Below, one piece after another: positions 1 to 10,081 of a stretch of 19,046 nucleotides of DNA. Each line of letters begins with the position of its first letter. Position 1 is the stretch's first letter. Origin of the DNA: Trachelipus rathkii (lineage: Eukaryota; Arthropoda; Malacostraca; Isopoda; Trachelipodidae); contig JABUQX010053356.1 in assembly GCA_015478945.1 (NCBI GenBank), positions 1-19,046 of the forward strand. Reading direction: 5' to 3'. Below the pieces are notes generated by a model. It ran no database searches. It was not told where the DNA came from and saw only the letters and a program-made list of their open reading frames with translations. A program made the translations under genes and the position numbers.

Positions 1-2900
1 AAGGAAATAGAGGGAAGATATAAATATCCATTAAGAACATAATTTTCAAAATTTTTTTTCACCCTCTATTTTTGAACAACTATCTTCTTAGTGTGCATCT
101 ACTTTCTCGAGTATATCGCTTAATTACAGTAAGCATACCATATTCTCTGCTCCTTATTATACGTTGTGTTTTAAATATAACAAAAAAATTGTCCTTTCTT
201 TGTTAAACTATCCCCATTAATAGAAATGATAAAATAAAAGATATAAATCTGTTTATGTCTCCCATTTCTTTCTCCTCATTTGTTACAAACATATTGTTCA
301 TTTCTTGATATTCCGCAATGGCAAACGTGAATAGTATTCCACGAATCGTTAAATATACATTCATACTATCTTTGCTTCTGTAACCTTCATAATCGATAGG
401 GATAATTTCTCTTCGAAGGTATATAAAATACACATTAATAAGATCAAACTCACATAATAGCTAGTAATCAAAAATCATCTTTTTGTCAATTAAGTCAATT
501 CTCCTTAAAGCATATATTAACATGTTTTCTTAAACTTGATTACCACACGAATATTACTTTGTTGCATTCTTTGTAGCTAATCATTCCCTATGCGTAGTTT
601 TTTCTCGAGAAAAGACAATATAATCAAAAGTACTTAATATGCCATCTGAAAAAGTTTACTTTCAAAATATTTTACTTCTTTTGAATTTTTGGAACAATTT
701 TGTTACGATGATTCCACGAAATTTATTAAAATAAATTGTTAGCTTTATTTTCTCTTGATCTTCCACCAAACAAAATATAACCCTATCACATAAAACTAAT
801 TTTCATAAAAATTTCTCTTCTGACTCACTCATTAAATTAGATTAGGGTTTTTACTTGTATCTGCAAGATTGGACATTCTCCAAACGATATGTTCACTTCC
901 TAGTTTTCTTGTTAGTTATCGTTAGTTTCGCAGCAGAACAAATAATAAAATATCATTAGACAAAAAAAATCAAAATAATTTGATAAATAATTGTTTCTCA
1001 CTATTTTTATGTCAAACAATATATCCTCTAGCAGTAAATGCCTGATTCCACGAATGTTATTAGTTTTCTGTAGCTATCGCTTTACCCCCAGAAATATTAG
1101 ATAGTATATAAAACCTACCCTCGGTCAACCCTACACGCTAATTTGTTAATGTTCATATATTTCTCAACTTTTCACTCGTATCGGCCTCATCGGGCGATCT
1201 TCAATTAAGTCGAAGGTGCTACAGGCTAAATTCCGAAAAAAAAAATTGAACAGAGAACATTTCCTATTTTACTTAGGGGAAATATTTTCTACTCTCTGTG
1301 ATTTTTAGATTCTCTTTAACTCACTCCTATTATGATCTTTTCCGGCTTATACTCACTTAGATTCTCGAGAAACTGCGACGTCACACTATTACATGTCTTC
1401 ACTATCGGTTTTATATGAACGTTTATTAGTCTGAGCTTTAAGAACAGAATAGATATTTTTTATCAGAAAGCATTTTTGTGCGGGAATTATCCCCTGCAGA
1501 TATTTGCGATTCCACGACGTTTATAGCGTGCCTCGCAATCAGCTTTAGTTAAAAGCTAACCTAATAGCCTAATTGCATGTAGTTGACTATTTTCCGCACA
1601 GCAGAAATCAGTCACACATATAATCGATCATTACATTTAGCTCGTCTGCTGCGCTGACCATCTCTTTCTCTAGATAAGGCTATTTACTATTTTAACTTCA
1701 CTCCTTGTAAATCACACATTTCAACCCCATATAGATGACGTATCAACGGGAAAATTGGATATAGAGTCAAAGTCTAAGTGGTGAAAATCTAAAAAATCAC
1801 AGAGAAAATTAATTTCGCCTATCACTTACACAAACATAGTTTCTTCACTATTGATAATCTTTTTTTCTGGTTATGCGATCTGTATGTTCTCTTCCCAACT
1901 CTATATTAGTATGCATTCTCATATTACGCTAATATCATCTTTATTACGTACTTAGATACATACGAGTCAGATATTCGCACAAAACATTCCGTCATCTTAT
2001 CGAAATAAAAATAATCAATCTTTTATCTTTATAGTGAATATCAAAAGTCGATCAGGTATGACGCTGTTGTCAATATTATATCTCTCTCGAATATAAACGA
2101 ACTCACGCACTAGGTATCTGACAGATACACTAATCTTAAATACGATTCGTGTGCCATCAGCGGTAAGATACTTTTGTTCTACAAAATGTGCGCTAGATAA
2201 TTAAATTACACTTTTTTTAAATCTCTTGATTTTTATGCATTTCTTTAATACTCATTTCTCTTTTTTGTCATCTACTGAAAACTACGAACTCGGCTTTATC
2301 CACAGAATATATATATGTACTAAGATTAACTTAGCTATCATTGTGAATCAGAAGTAAGAAATTTTGGTTTTATTTAAAAAAGAAAAGAACAACGATTACG
2401 TTTTCTTTGTAGTAATTTTTTACGTAGATTAGAAAGTTCGAAGAAAAAATAAATAAATATACATACCTATCATACTCTCTAAAAAAAATCACACAAAAAT
2501 TTTTTGCATTCTTGCCGTGCATTACCGCTATATTTTATCTCTATTCTCGTCCATTCCTACCACGATGTTATTAGTTTTGTCTTGTAGCATGGCCTCACTC
2601 GCGCTAAGACTCTATTTTTACAGAGATAAAAATAAACATAACAGAACCAAGATAATAAAAATAGAACAATAATCTTAAAATCTCTTTAGCTTGGTATTTA
2701 ATTAGCAATCACACATATACATAGTTATTTATCAGCATCTTCCTGAATCTCCAGAAAAAAAATCAATCATATTTTTTCACTTTAAATTAAAGTTCCATCT
2801 TCTATTTCGAAATCATAAAAATCGTAAGGTTTTTGTGTGCTACTGAGATAGTTTAAAAAAAATATTTACTTAAAGATAAAATATTCAAAAAATCTTTTTG
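1..2900. repeat. AT-rich gene-free region, probable degenerate ~165 bp tandem array
   Basis: No credible coding region is seen. The + strand is T/C-biased. A motif like GATTCCACGAATGTTATTAG recurs in decayed form near 336, 538, 710, 873, 1044, 1508 and 2553, several times followed by a TAGTTTTCTGTAGC-like stretch (clearest at 873, 1044 and 2570). A second motif of the type TTTCTC..ACTCACTC recurs near 810, 984, 1158, 1310, 1685 and 1835. Many spacings are 150-175 bp or about twice that. I infer an old satellite-like array with strong divergence; it could instead be chance similarity in low-complexity DNA, because no copy-to-copy alignment was computed. Confidence 0.42.
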
Positions 2901-3111
2901 GATATGTTATATAGAGGAGATAAGGAGGCATTACCTCCATTTGCTCATTTTCCTCCCAACACCGCAAAGCCACCTGTTATACTATCCTTTTTTGATCATC
3001 TATCCAACATTTAGGTCACCGCAACACAATCGATCCGAAGCCTCTACTCGCTCCATCCAAAAAGCATATTTTCAATTATATTTAGTTCTTTTTATCAACT
3101 TACCTTCAGAT
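2900..3111. other. Unassigned stretch next to the RTE relic
   Basis: No gene is recognised. On the minus strand this is where the rest of the RTE-like endonuclease should continue, but I cannot read conserved motifs through it. A small hairpin GGAGG-CATTA-CCTCC sits near 2925-2939. Treat as unassigned. Confidence 0.3.
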
Positions 3112-3360
3112 TTAAAAGAGAGCCTGGGGTACATTCCAATCATCAACAAATTTAACAATTAGAATTCTAGTCTCACGCAAGCAAAATCCACTTATAGCTC
3201 TGTACCACAGGTCATTTATCAGAATTGCACCTTCTCTTCCCCTATCATTTCTTTCCACACCAACACAATCACATTTCACACCATATTCCTTTTCACCACT
3301 TTCCTTCATCTTTGTTTCAGTCAACAGCGAGCAAATAAATTTAGCCACTTTTTAAACATA
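3112..3360 (-). pseudogene. RTE-type LINE endonuclease fragment
   Basis: A minus-strand open stretch of about 78 codons reads in order LLTETKMK, GEKEYGVKCDCVGVERNDRG, GAILINDLWYRAI and RETRILIVKF. This order matches the middle of the apurinic-like endonuclease domain of RTE-clade non-LTR retrotransposons, often labelled craniofacial development protein 2-like in arthropod genomes (family knowledge). The conserved E of the T-E-T/K motif is visible. The N-terminal strand and the later GDFN and SDH catalytic motifs are missing, and no reverse transcriptase follows on either side. It is therefore a short, immobile relic. The start codon is not meaningful because this is an internal piece. Confidence 0.6.
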
Positions 3361-3850
3361 CGTCCTATCAATCTCTCTCTCTTCTCAGAACATTCTTTTC
3401 TTTGACGATTCCATGTACCATACGACTCCTAACATTTTTAGTCGAAGATAGAAGGTGTCTACGGCGAGTACGACCTTTTCCGTGGCATGCAATTAGCATT
3501 CGCTGGCAAGACATGGTAGTGGGCGAGCCCAACCACTACGCACTGTCCTTGAGTGCCTTCTACGACAGCAGAACATACGTTTTGCAATTCTTTCTCCCCA
3601 CACCAGCTATCTATATATAGGATAGTTCTGTAAGATGTTGCTAGAAGAGGGGAGAGGATATAAGTTTGTGTGTATATGTTATGGGGATATAGGGTGAATG
3701 TCTGTAAGATGTTGTCTGAAGGATGAATGTGGATATGAAACACGAGAGAAAGGCTACATGTAGGGCATTGGAGTGTCATAGGAGACACTACATCCAATAA
3801 GCCAAATGGGAGGTAATTTCATCGCTGCGAGTACGCTACTCTTTATTCTA
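3361..3850. other. Unassigned intergenic or intronic DNA
   Basis: Short open frames exist on both strands but none carries a recognisable domain. One exact 14-base direct repeat, TCTGTAAGATGTTG, occurs at 3627-3640 and 3701-3714, 74 bp apart, suggesting a small local duplication. Part may be the 5' flank of the minus-strand RTE relic. If DYNC2I1 is transcribed here, this is upstream intron. Confidence 0.4.
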
Positions 3851-3907
3851 CATATATATAATATATATATATATATTATATATATATATATTATATTATA
3901 TATATAT

Positions 3908-3939
<32 letters not shown>

Positions 3940-3964
3940 ATTATATATATATATATATATATAA
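3851..3964. repeat. (TA)n microsatellite with interruptions
   Basis: About 114 bp of almost pure alternating T and A with occasional phase slips (TATTATA). It ends nine bases before the AG of the proposed acceptor of the first DYNC2I1 exon, so it lies where a branch point and pyrimidine tract would be expected. Confidence 0.95.
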
Positions 3965-3973
3965 TTGTTTCAG

Positions 3974-4377
3974 AATTATGAATCGGACTTTGAAGATGAT
4001 GTTTATTGTCGCAAAGAGTTGTGAAAGAAGAAGATATGGTGTGATGATGTGGAGGAGGAAAAGGAGAAGATGATGATGACGATGATGATGATAGTGACGA
4101 TGATGATGAAGATGACAGTGATGAAAATGTCGAGGCCGATAAGGAGATCAAAGAGTTGAAGGAACCAGATCCTCAGATGGTAGCAGTTTTAATGGCTCTT
4201 GAAGTAGAGAATAGGAGACCAAAAACAAGAGCTTCTCAGAATGCTCAAGGCGAAACAAATTATCAAGAAATTAAAACTGGCCAAGAAACTTCTTATAAGT
4301 CTTCAAAAAACCGACCAAAAACTTCAAGGGCATATGTGAATTTTAATAAAGCAAAGGAAAGAGCGAAAGGGGAAAAG
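3974..4377 (+). CDS. DYNC2I1: DYNC2I1/WDR60 internal exon, acidic linker (frame broken)
   Basis: Partial coding exon of the dynein-2 intermediate chain WDR60, a cytoplasmic subunit of the retrograde intraflagellar transport motor. After an acceptor TTGTTTCAG (ends 3973) it reads NYESDFEDDVYCRKEL, then an acidic D/S run, then EPDPQMVAVLMALEVENRR and finally SRAYVNFNKAKERAKGEK up to a GTAGGA donor at 4378. The last part aligns without gaps to the remembered vertebrate segment with FIDFASAKQREVSKK; tandem YESDF/YEDDFED acidic motifs are typical just upstream. Oddities: the first portion is in a different frame from the rest, with a stop at 4022-4024 and an apparent one-base shift near 4060; the later frame has stops at 4042-4047 and is open after that. 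This is either damage or sequencing error. Exon end is phase 0. Confidence 0.68.
4060..4131. repeat. GAT/GAC codon repeat within exon
   Basis: Imperfect trinucleotide run encoding mostly aspartate with some serine and glutamate. It lies inside the acidic linker of the DYNC2I1 exon. Trinucleotide slippage here would change length by whole codons, so it does not by itself explain the frame break beside it. Confidence 0.85.
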
Positions 4378-5000
4378 GTAGGATTTTTTTTTTTTTTATT
4401 TATTGACATATTTATTACTTCAATGTATTATGATGGTAAATGCAAATTTTAAACGTAAATCTTAAAACTATTAAAAAGAAATTAAGCAGCTTGGTTAAAA
4501 ATCAAGGCAGAACCTTTCCTTCAGCTGCTTTGTAGCTTGTATAAGTGATTTTGCTTTTCTTAAAAAGAAATATTAAACGTGAAATATTCACGAAATGGCT
4601 GTTTGGTTAGAGATTAAAATGAAAAATAATTAAATAAATAAATAAATAAATGAGTAACCCACTTTGCCAGAGACTTCATAAGAAAATATAAACAGTTAGA
4701 AGCCACATGGGCCTTTCAAGACTGCCATAGTATGAAAAAGATGTTTCATGTTAAGCTATGGAACAAGCCTTCCAAATTCTAGAAATAATTTGATAATTAA
4801 TGGGAGGTACCATATATTAGAAAGGACCAGAAAAAAGGCACTAGTATGCTTAAAGCTATATTCCATTCCCAGCTGCTTTGAGGCCCTTAACCAAATATAT
4901 CATTCAGTTTTATGTTCAGCAAAATGTTTTACCAATTTATTTTTAGTATACTTTACAGATCATCGTAGCTAGCGAAAGATTTATTAACAAATAAAATAAA
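4378..5000. other. Intron one, left part; no gene seen
   Basis: Begins with a GT donor and a T-run. It contains a short (AAAT)n tract at about 4629-4651. The rest is AT-rich with only short open frames. The distal part from about 4700 may be the decayed N-terminal portion of the Penelope-like element that becomes readable at 5001, but I cannot show this. Confidence 0.5.
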
Positions 5001-5980
5001 CATCTAAGACCCATTATTTCAAATATAGATTGCATTACTTTTAAACTTTCCTCTTGGATTGCTAAAGAACTGTACAAACTGGCTAGCCACATATCTGGTA
5101 CCATATTAAATCGGTGTATTTTGTGGAAAAGTTATAAAATTTTAGTTTTGTTGATAAATCTTTCGTTAACTGCGTCATCATCTCTCTTTTTACGAACGTT
5201 CCAGTTACTTTGACGTAAGAGTTACTCCAGAAATTTTCGAAAGTGCCTATTTTCGAATTCTCTAAGCCATTTTCAATAATCAAAAATTTAATAATCCTTT
5301 GTATTTCTCATGACTTTTTTGAATTCGATGGAAGATTCTTCAACAGGTCAGAGTACTTGTAGCTACCATTATAGCCAGTTCTAAGCAATATTTTCATAGA
5401 ACTTTTTGGAGGGAAATTTCTCCAGGATTTTCCCAAAGTAATAGCATAACATGGCTACTTTATGTGGACAATATTTTTGATATCATTCTACAAAACTTTT
5501 CACCAGAAGAGATACTTAATCAGATTAATAATTACGTGCCATCCATTAAGTTTACATTGGAAAAATCTGTAGAAGCTAAACTATCATTCTTAGATGTATT
5601 AATTTTGAAATTTAACAATGGTCATTTGAATTATAAAGTGTATCGAAATAATACACGCATTGATTCTTATTTACATTGGTTTTCGGCACACTCGTCTTAG
5701 GTAAAGAAAGGAGCAGTCATAAGTCAGTTTTTGAGGGCATTTATATTGTGGAGTCCTCAGTACATAGAAAGAGAAATCATACTTCTAAGAAAAAAGTTTT
5801 TAAAAATTATAAGCATTAAAAATAGCAAGAAAGAAATATTACAATGTTACTGCTCCCAAATCGTTTAAGTATGATAATATATTGATTTACCCAAGTAAAA
5901 TGAATCATTTTGTGAAAGAAAAAATTCCTAAAAGTATCAATTTAGTTCAATCAGTAACTTCAACTTTTAGAAGAATTAAA
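5001..5980 (+). pseudogene. Penelope-like element reverse transcriptase, decayed
   Basis: Read across three frames, the + strand gives the motif series of Penelope-like reverse transcriptases. HLRPIISNIDC and SWIAKELYKLASHISGTI lie near 5001-5105. SLFTNVPV is near 5183-5206. FEFDGRFFNRSEYL follows near 5320-5362, then SNIF. WLLYVDNIFDIIL near 5452 is followed by NNYVPSIKFTLEKSVEAKLS, FLDVLILKFNNGHLNYKVYR and SYLHWFSAHSS, ending at a stop at 5698. A further decayed part (KKGAVISQFLRAFIL, SPQYIEREIILLRKKFLK) follows to about 5980. The catalytic YVDD box reads YVDN, and stops and frameshifts abound, so it is inactive. No GIY-YIG endonuclease is seen, and the N-terminus is missing. It lies in intron one, same strand as the host gene. 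The family assignment is strong because motif order and spacing both fit. Confidence 0.8.
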
Positions 5981-6188
5981 TGATTTTTATTTTTTCTATG
6001 AATGAACAGAGCAAAATTAGCATCATCAGACTTTAACTATATGTATGCTTATATTTTTGCCTTTTAAAATCTACCGTCTGTCCTACAGATCTTTCTGAGC
6101 AATCATGATATTTTATTTCGTATAAACCAATGTTCTTATCTCTTTCTTTAACTATGTGCTTACAATTTCTTCTAAAAGTTAAAGGTAC
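5955..6188. repeat. Imperfect inverted repeat pair, ~24 bp arms
   Basis: GTAACTTCAACTTTTAGAAG at 5955-5974 (arm extends to about 5978) is nearly the reverse complement of 6164-6188. The arms are separated by about 185 bp of AT-rich DNA. This could be the ends of a small MITE-like insertion, but flanking target duplications are not evident. The left arm overlaps the end of the Penelope relic. Confidence 0.35.
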
Positions 6189-6189
6189 T

Positions 6190-6790
6190 GTTGCGTTGTT
6201 TGATTAGTTGTTCTATTTAAGGTGTTAGGGTTGGGTTGTATTTTTTGATGTATCCTGTGGGGATGGATGTGTTAGCTGGTTTTTGAATTAGAGGAGTGAA
6301 ATTTTGCTTGGCTTTGTGGAGTGCTGATGTGTTTGTGATATTTTGGGGAAGTATGTTGTTTTTTATATGGTTGGTGAATTGTGTTCAGTCTGCTTTTTTG
6401 TAGTTTGTGTACGTTTGCGGGTAGCTAGTTTGGTTTGTTGACATTTTGGTATTTTATGATGATGGGTAGGTGGTTGGAGTTTAGATCGGTTTGTGTTGAC
6501 CAGTGGAGTTTTGTGTGTAAATTTAGTTAACTTAGTGTTATGTCTGGTGATGTGCATGTTTGGTTGGTTTGAGGTGGGTTTCTTAGTGTGGCTGTTTGTG
6601 TTTAGGTGTTTAGGTTTTCAAGGATGGCTATTATGTGGGTTCCTCTTTGGTTTGCTTCTTGGGTGTTGTACCATGGGGGGTGGTGTGCATTGAAGTCGTC
6701 TCCCATTATGAGGTTTCGGAGGTGGGAGATTTCAGAGATGTTTGGTTTGTAATTTCTGGGGCATTGTGGTGAGGAATGTAGAGGTTAATT
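6190..6790 (-). pseudogene. R1/Jockey-type LINE endonuclease, C-terminal half
   Basis: On the minus strand, strongly C/A-rich, one reads [12 protein letters not shown], then [19 protein letters not shown] with PPWYNTQEANQRGTHIIAIL (around 6684-6708 and below). Next come TSPDITLS, HTKLHWSTQTDLNSNHLPII (around 6458-6478) and KLQKSRLNTIHQPY. This is the order GDFNAHHPxW, SPDIT, W.. SDHLPI of the exonuclease-endonuclease-phosphatase domain in R1/Jockey-group LINE ORF2 proteins. Defects: an extra residue in GDFN, SDH changed to SNH (a catalytic Asp lost), and several stops and frameshifts. The N-terminal half would lie to the right, where a (TA)n tract now starts, and no reverse transcriptase follows to the left. 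It is an inverted relic within DYNC2I1 intron one. Confidence 0.75.
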
Positions 6791-6791
6791 A

Positions 6792-7303
<512 letters not shown>

Positions 7304-7445
7304 GTCATCAGATAAGATGAAGAACAGAGGCCAGATCTTACTAGAAATGATTCAGCTTGACACAATCTCAATTGATCTGTTTATTCAAGTCTCAGATTCC
7401 TATGAATCATACATTGCAGCATTTGGTACAACAAATACTCTTCAG
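7304..7445 (+). CDS. DYNC2I1: DYNC2I1/WDR60 internal exon before the WD40 domain
   Basis: Open in one frame: [19 protein letters not shown], then [21 protein letters not shown] and GTTNTLQ. It ends exactly on a codon before GTATAG at 7446. Against the remembered vertebrate WDR60 stretch (QKKRSTELLRLIDLDF, LFDLPPVSEYDMYIRSFGKL, NTKQ) the match is collinear, and it joins the previous exon with no missing residue. The role of the segment is the linker between the disordered N-terminus and the WD40 propeller. One-base problem: the previous exon ends in phase 0, while the nearest AG leaves one extra G before the first serine codon (7305). Either the acceptor is unusual or a base is wrong. The exon end is phase 0 and fits the next exon. 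Confidence 0.82.
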
Positions 7446-8373
7446 GTATAGTAAATTAGAATGTTGTTACTCCATTTTCATAGTGTCATTTCTTCTGATT
7501 TTAGTTTTTGTTATTTAAACATTCGAATGAGCATTAAAAATTTTGTTTCGTAATATTTTTTCTGTTGTTGTTTACCATATATCTTTTTATTCCCCAGGTG
7601 GTTCAATCTGGCCATCAGACAATATCTCCAAATTATTCCTGTGATTTAACTTTTCTTCTTTTTTACTTTTTTTACTGATTAACCTCTGACTTTTATTATA
7701 TTGTGGACGGTCAGGAACAAGCTTCTTAACCCTTCTATCTTTGAAAAGTTGCCTTTAATTACAAATATAAATATTAGAGAGGTTTGATCATATGTGTAAT
7801 TATTGTATCTTTACATTAACTGACTCCTTCTGATAACGCTGAAGGAGAATGATAATTTTTAATATAATAAATGTTTTATTTATATGGCTGGGTTAATATT
7901 TAAGAGTGATCTTCAGTAAATTATAATAATTAAACAATTATATAAAATATATTTGTTTAACAGATTCAAATATAGACAAGATATGTTAAACATAATGTAA
8001 TGATATTATAAAGAAATTCACAAGATATTACAAAAGAAATATTACTAATTTAGTACATAACCAGATATTGTTCAGAATACGAACAGATTAAGATATAGTA
8101 CTGATTTAGAGCAGTAAAAGATCTGAGAAAGTTTAAGATCTAGTAAGGAGCCACTTCTTCGGGCTACGACTTAAAAGATTCTATCTGTATCCTTCTTTGT
8201 TGTAAAATTATGGTTAATTTCTAATAGTTAAAAACTTGTCTGTAGGGAAGAGTAAAAAGAAAATTAATACAAAAATAAAAAAAAATTTTGTAAGATATAG
8301 AAAGACTATAAGAAACTACTGTGAAAGTTTTAGGAAAAACAAGGAGAACTACAAGAAATAAAGTAGGAGTAAT

Positions 8374-8542
8374 ATCGACCAAGTCGATCTCAAAGGAGAG
8401 CACGTAACAGGGCTGTTACGGCTCGTCAACAAAACAACACTGAAAATTAACGGACCCTTAGGAGGCTCCTAAGCGATCCTTACACTAAACAAATAAACAA
8501 AAAGGGCTTCAGTAAAATTATACTGGACGGGATCCTTAGGAT
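8374..8542. repeat. Cluster of four short perfect palindromes
   Basis: Four inverted repeats with very short loops occur in 170 bp: ATCGAC-CAA-GTCGAT (8374-8388), GTAACAG-GG-CTGTTAC (8404-8419), CTTAGGAG-G-CTCCTAAG (8457-8473) and ATCCT-T-AGGAT (8532-8542). The surrounding 8400-8620 is richer in G+C than the rest of the intron. This looks like a structured RNA or the untranslated end of a mobile element, but no family is recognised. Confidence 0.55.
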
Positions 8543-8899
8543 TCTACTATAACCTCACCGCATACAACAAACGACCTCAACAAGACAGTGCCGACGGGCG
8601 AACCCCTACTATATATAATTAGGAATTTAGGTTTTGTTTTTTTGTTTTTTTTTCCTTCTTTATAAAACACTTATGGAGAGGTTGTTTAAATATGTTGAGG
8701 CTTAAATCTTCAAAAAGATATAACGTGCTAAGATCAGATGATGATCAAGGTATCCAAAAAAAAAAAAATTTTTTTTTTAAAAATAAACAAATGAAATTTA
8801 ACATTAGTTTACATTCAAAATACATTTTATTTACAGTGCAAAATATATTAAACAAATAAAAATATTAAAGAATAATACTTATAAAATAACTTAAATAAC

Positions 8900-9075
8900 C
8901 AGGTTAGCGCAGTCACCCTGCTTGACTTCCTGCTCCTTCTCAATCGCTTTGACATAATGTTTTTTGCCCTTCATGTTTATCAGCTTCTCAAAGTAGTTGG
9001 AATCTTATAGGGTTACTCTATTTGCCCTCCAAATGTCATTGCCTATGGAGAACAGCCCTCAACTGCAGCACTTTG
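8900..9075. other. GC-richer island of unknown origin, perhaps a coding relic
   Basis: The base composition is more balanced than in the flanks. On the minus strand a nearly open reading gives SIGNDIWRANRVTL, one stop, then DSNYFEKLINMKGKKHYVKA and IEKEQEVKQGDCANLV. On the plus strand another mostly open reading is hydrophobic (LLDFLLLLNRFDIMFFALHV). I do not recognise either. It may be a relic of a retrocopy or an undetected transposon open frame. Confidence 0.35.
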
Positions 9076-9560
9076 TTAACTAAAAATATTTAATCTAGAA
9101 AAATTCTTCTGTTGTTACAAACTTTGAAAATTGTTCATTTTCACTATATTAAAGATAAGAATTTATTTTTAAATAGAACATTCTTTTTATAAAATTCGCA
9201 TTTTAAATTCTGTTTTTCAAAAACCTATTTAAAAGCCTAAACAAAAGTACTAATAGCTTTAAGATATGACATGGATTATTATTAGTTAATATTCTGTATA
9301 CATATCACCGAAAATCTGACTTGCCTATTTTATTTAACTTTAATCACCATGGCTATTATATTTATATTATCAATCACTTCTCTCTCTAATATACTAGTAA
9401 AACGTAATTCAAAATGTTTTTACATGAAATCATGAATTATCTTAGATAACTTTGCACATAACAATGCATCAGGGACTGATACAAGTTTTTATTAGCATTC
9501 GTTCATATCAGAATACTGTGTTTTACAACTTTTGTTTTTTTGCTTGTTTTTTTTTTTTAG

Positions 9561-9785
9561 ACAAGCACTCAAACCAATGATGACGCAATATCTGAAGAAA
9601 TTCAGACTGAATCGCTGCCCTTATTAAATAAATGGACTCAAAAACCTATAAATATTTCTGTAAAAGGAGACTATTTACCAACTCCCGAAGATTTTCTCGG
9701 CGTTGGTGGTGATTCTGTCCAAGAAGATGAAGAAAATGAGCTCACTACATTTAAACCACTTTCTTTTGATTCTGGACATTACTAA
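9561..9785 (+). CDS. DYNC2I1: DYNC2I1/WDR60 exon reaching a stop, donor not visible
   Basis: After the T-rich acceptor ending at 9560 the frame continues in phase 0 from the previous exon: TSTQTNDDAISEEIQTESLP, LLNKWTQKPINISVKGDYLP, TPEDFLGVGG, DSVQEDEENELTTFKPLSFD, SGHY, then TAA at 9783. The pattern QTNxD..EIQTE...KWTQKP matches the conserved VQCNEDN..DIQTDEI..EKWTQHP block just ahead of the first propeller blade in WDR60 (from memory). A normal protein would continue into seven WD40 repeats, so this should be an internal exon, yet no GT donor lies near the end. CATTAC followed by TAAAAT resembles a donor that lost its G. It could be a mutation, a read error, or a true truncated end. Confidence 0.8.
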   Translation, partial: TSTQTNDDAISEEIQTESLPLLNKWTQKPINISVKGDYLPTPEDFLGVGGDSVQEDEENELTTFKPLSFDSGHY

Positions 9786-9848
9786 AATTTTTATCATCTT
9801 TTTTTTTTTGGTATTAATTTTTTTTCTTTCATCTCCAGGTAGGTTCTG

Positions 9849-10081
9849 TATATATATATATATATATAGTATATATATATATAATATAATATATTATTAT
9901 ATATATAATATATATATATTATATATATATTATTATATATATTATATATATATAGTAGTTTGTGTATATATATATATATATATATCATATATATATATTA
10001 TATATATATATATATATTATATACTATATTATATATATATACTATAAATATATATATATATTATATATATATATATATAAT
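9849..10081. repeat. (TA)n microsatellite, interrupted
   Basis: About 230 bp of TA repeats with many phase slips and one unique interruption near 9953-9966 (GTAGTTTGTGTGTA-like). Open frames rich in I and Y here are artefacts of the repeat. Confidence 0.95.

Larger units (their letters stand above)
7446..9560. other. DYNC2I1 intron two; mostly unassigned
   Basis: Bounded by GTATAG at the left and a T-rich run ending TTTTTTTTTAG at 9560. It is AT-rich throughout, except for a palindrome-rich block (8374-8620) and a GC-richer island (8900-9075), both described separately. An A13/T10 foldback sits near 8758-8780. No complete mobile element is recognised. Confidence 0.6.

Noticed and set aside
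3627..3714. Possible 74 bp tandem repeat
   Set aside because: Only 14 bases repeat exactly and the rest of the unit does not align well; kept as a note in the region entry.
3891..4151. Minus-strand serine-rich open frame
   Set aside because: It is the antisense of the GAT/GAC acidic codon run of DYNC2I1 and of a TA repeat.
4748..4972. 74-codon open frame in intron one
   Set aside because: It has no recognisable domain and is of a length expected by chance in this region.
6363..6693. Plus-strand hydrophobic open frame (L, V, G, F rich)
   Set aside because: It is the antisense of the minus-strand LINE endonuclease motifs GDDFNAHH and SNHLPI.
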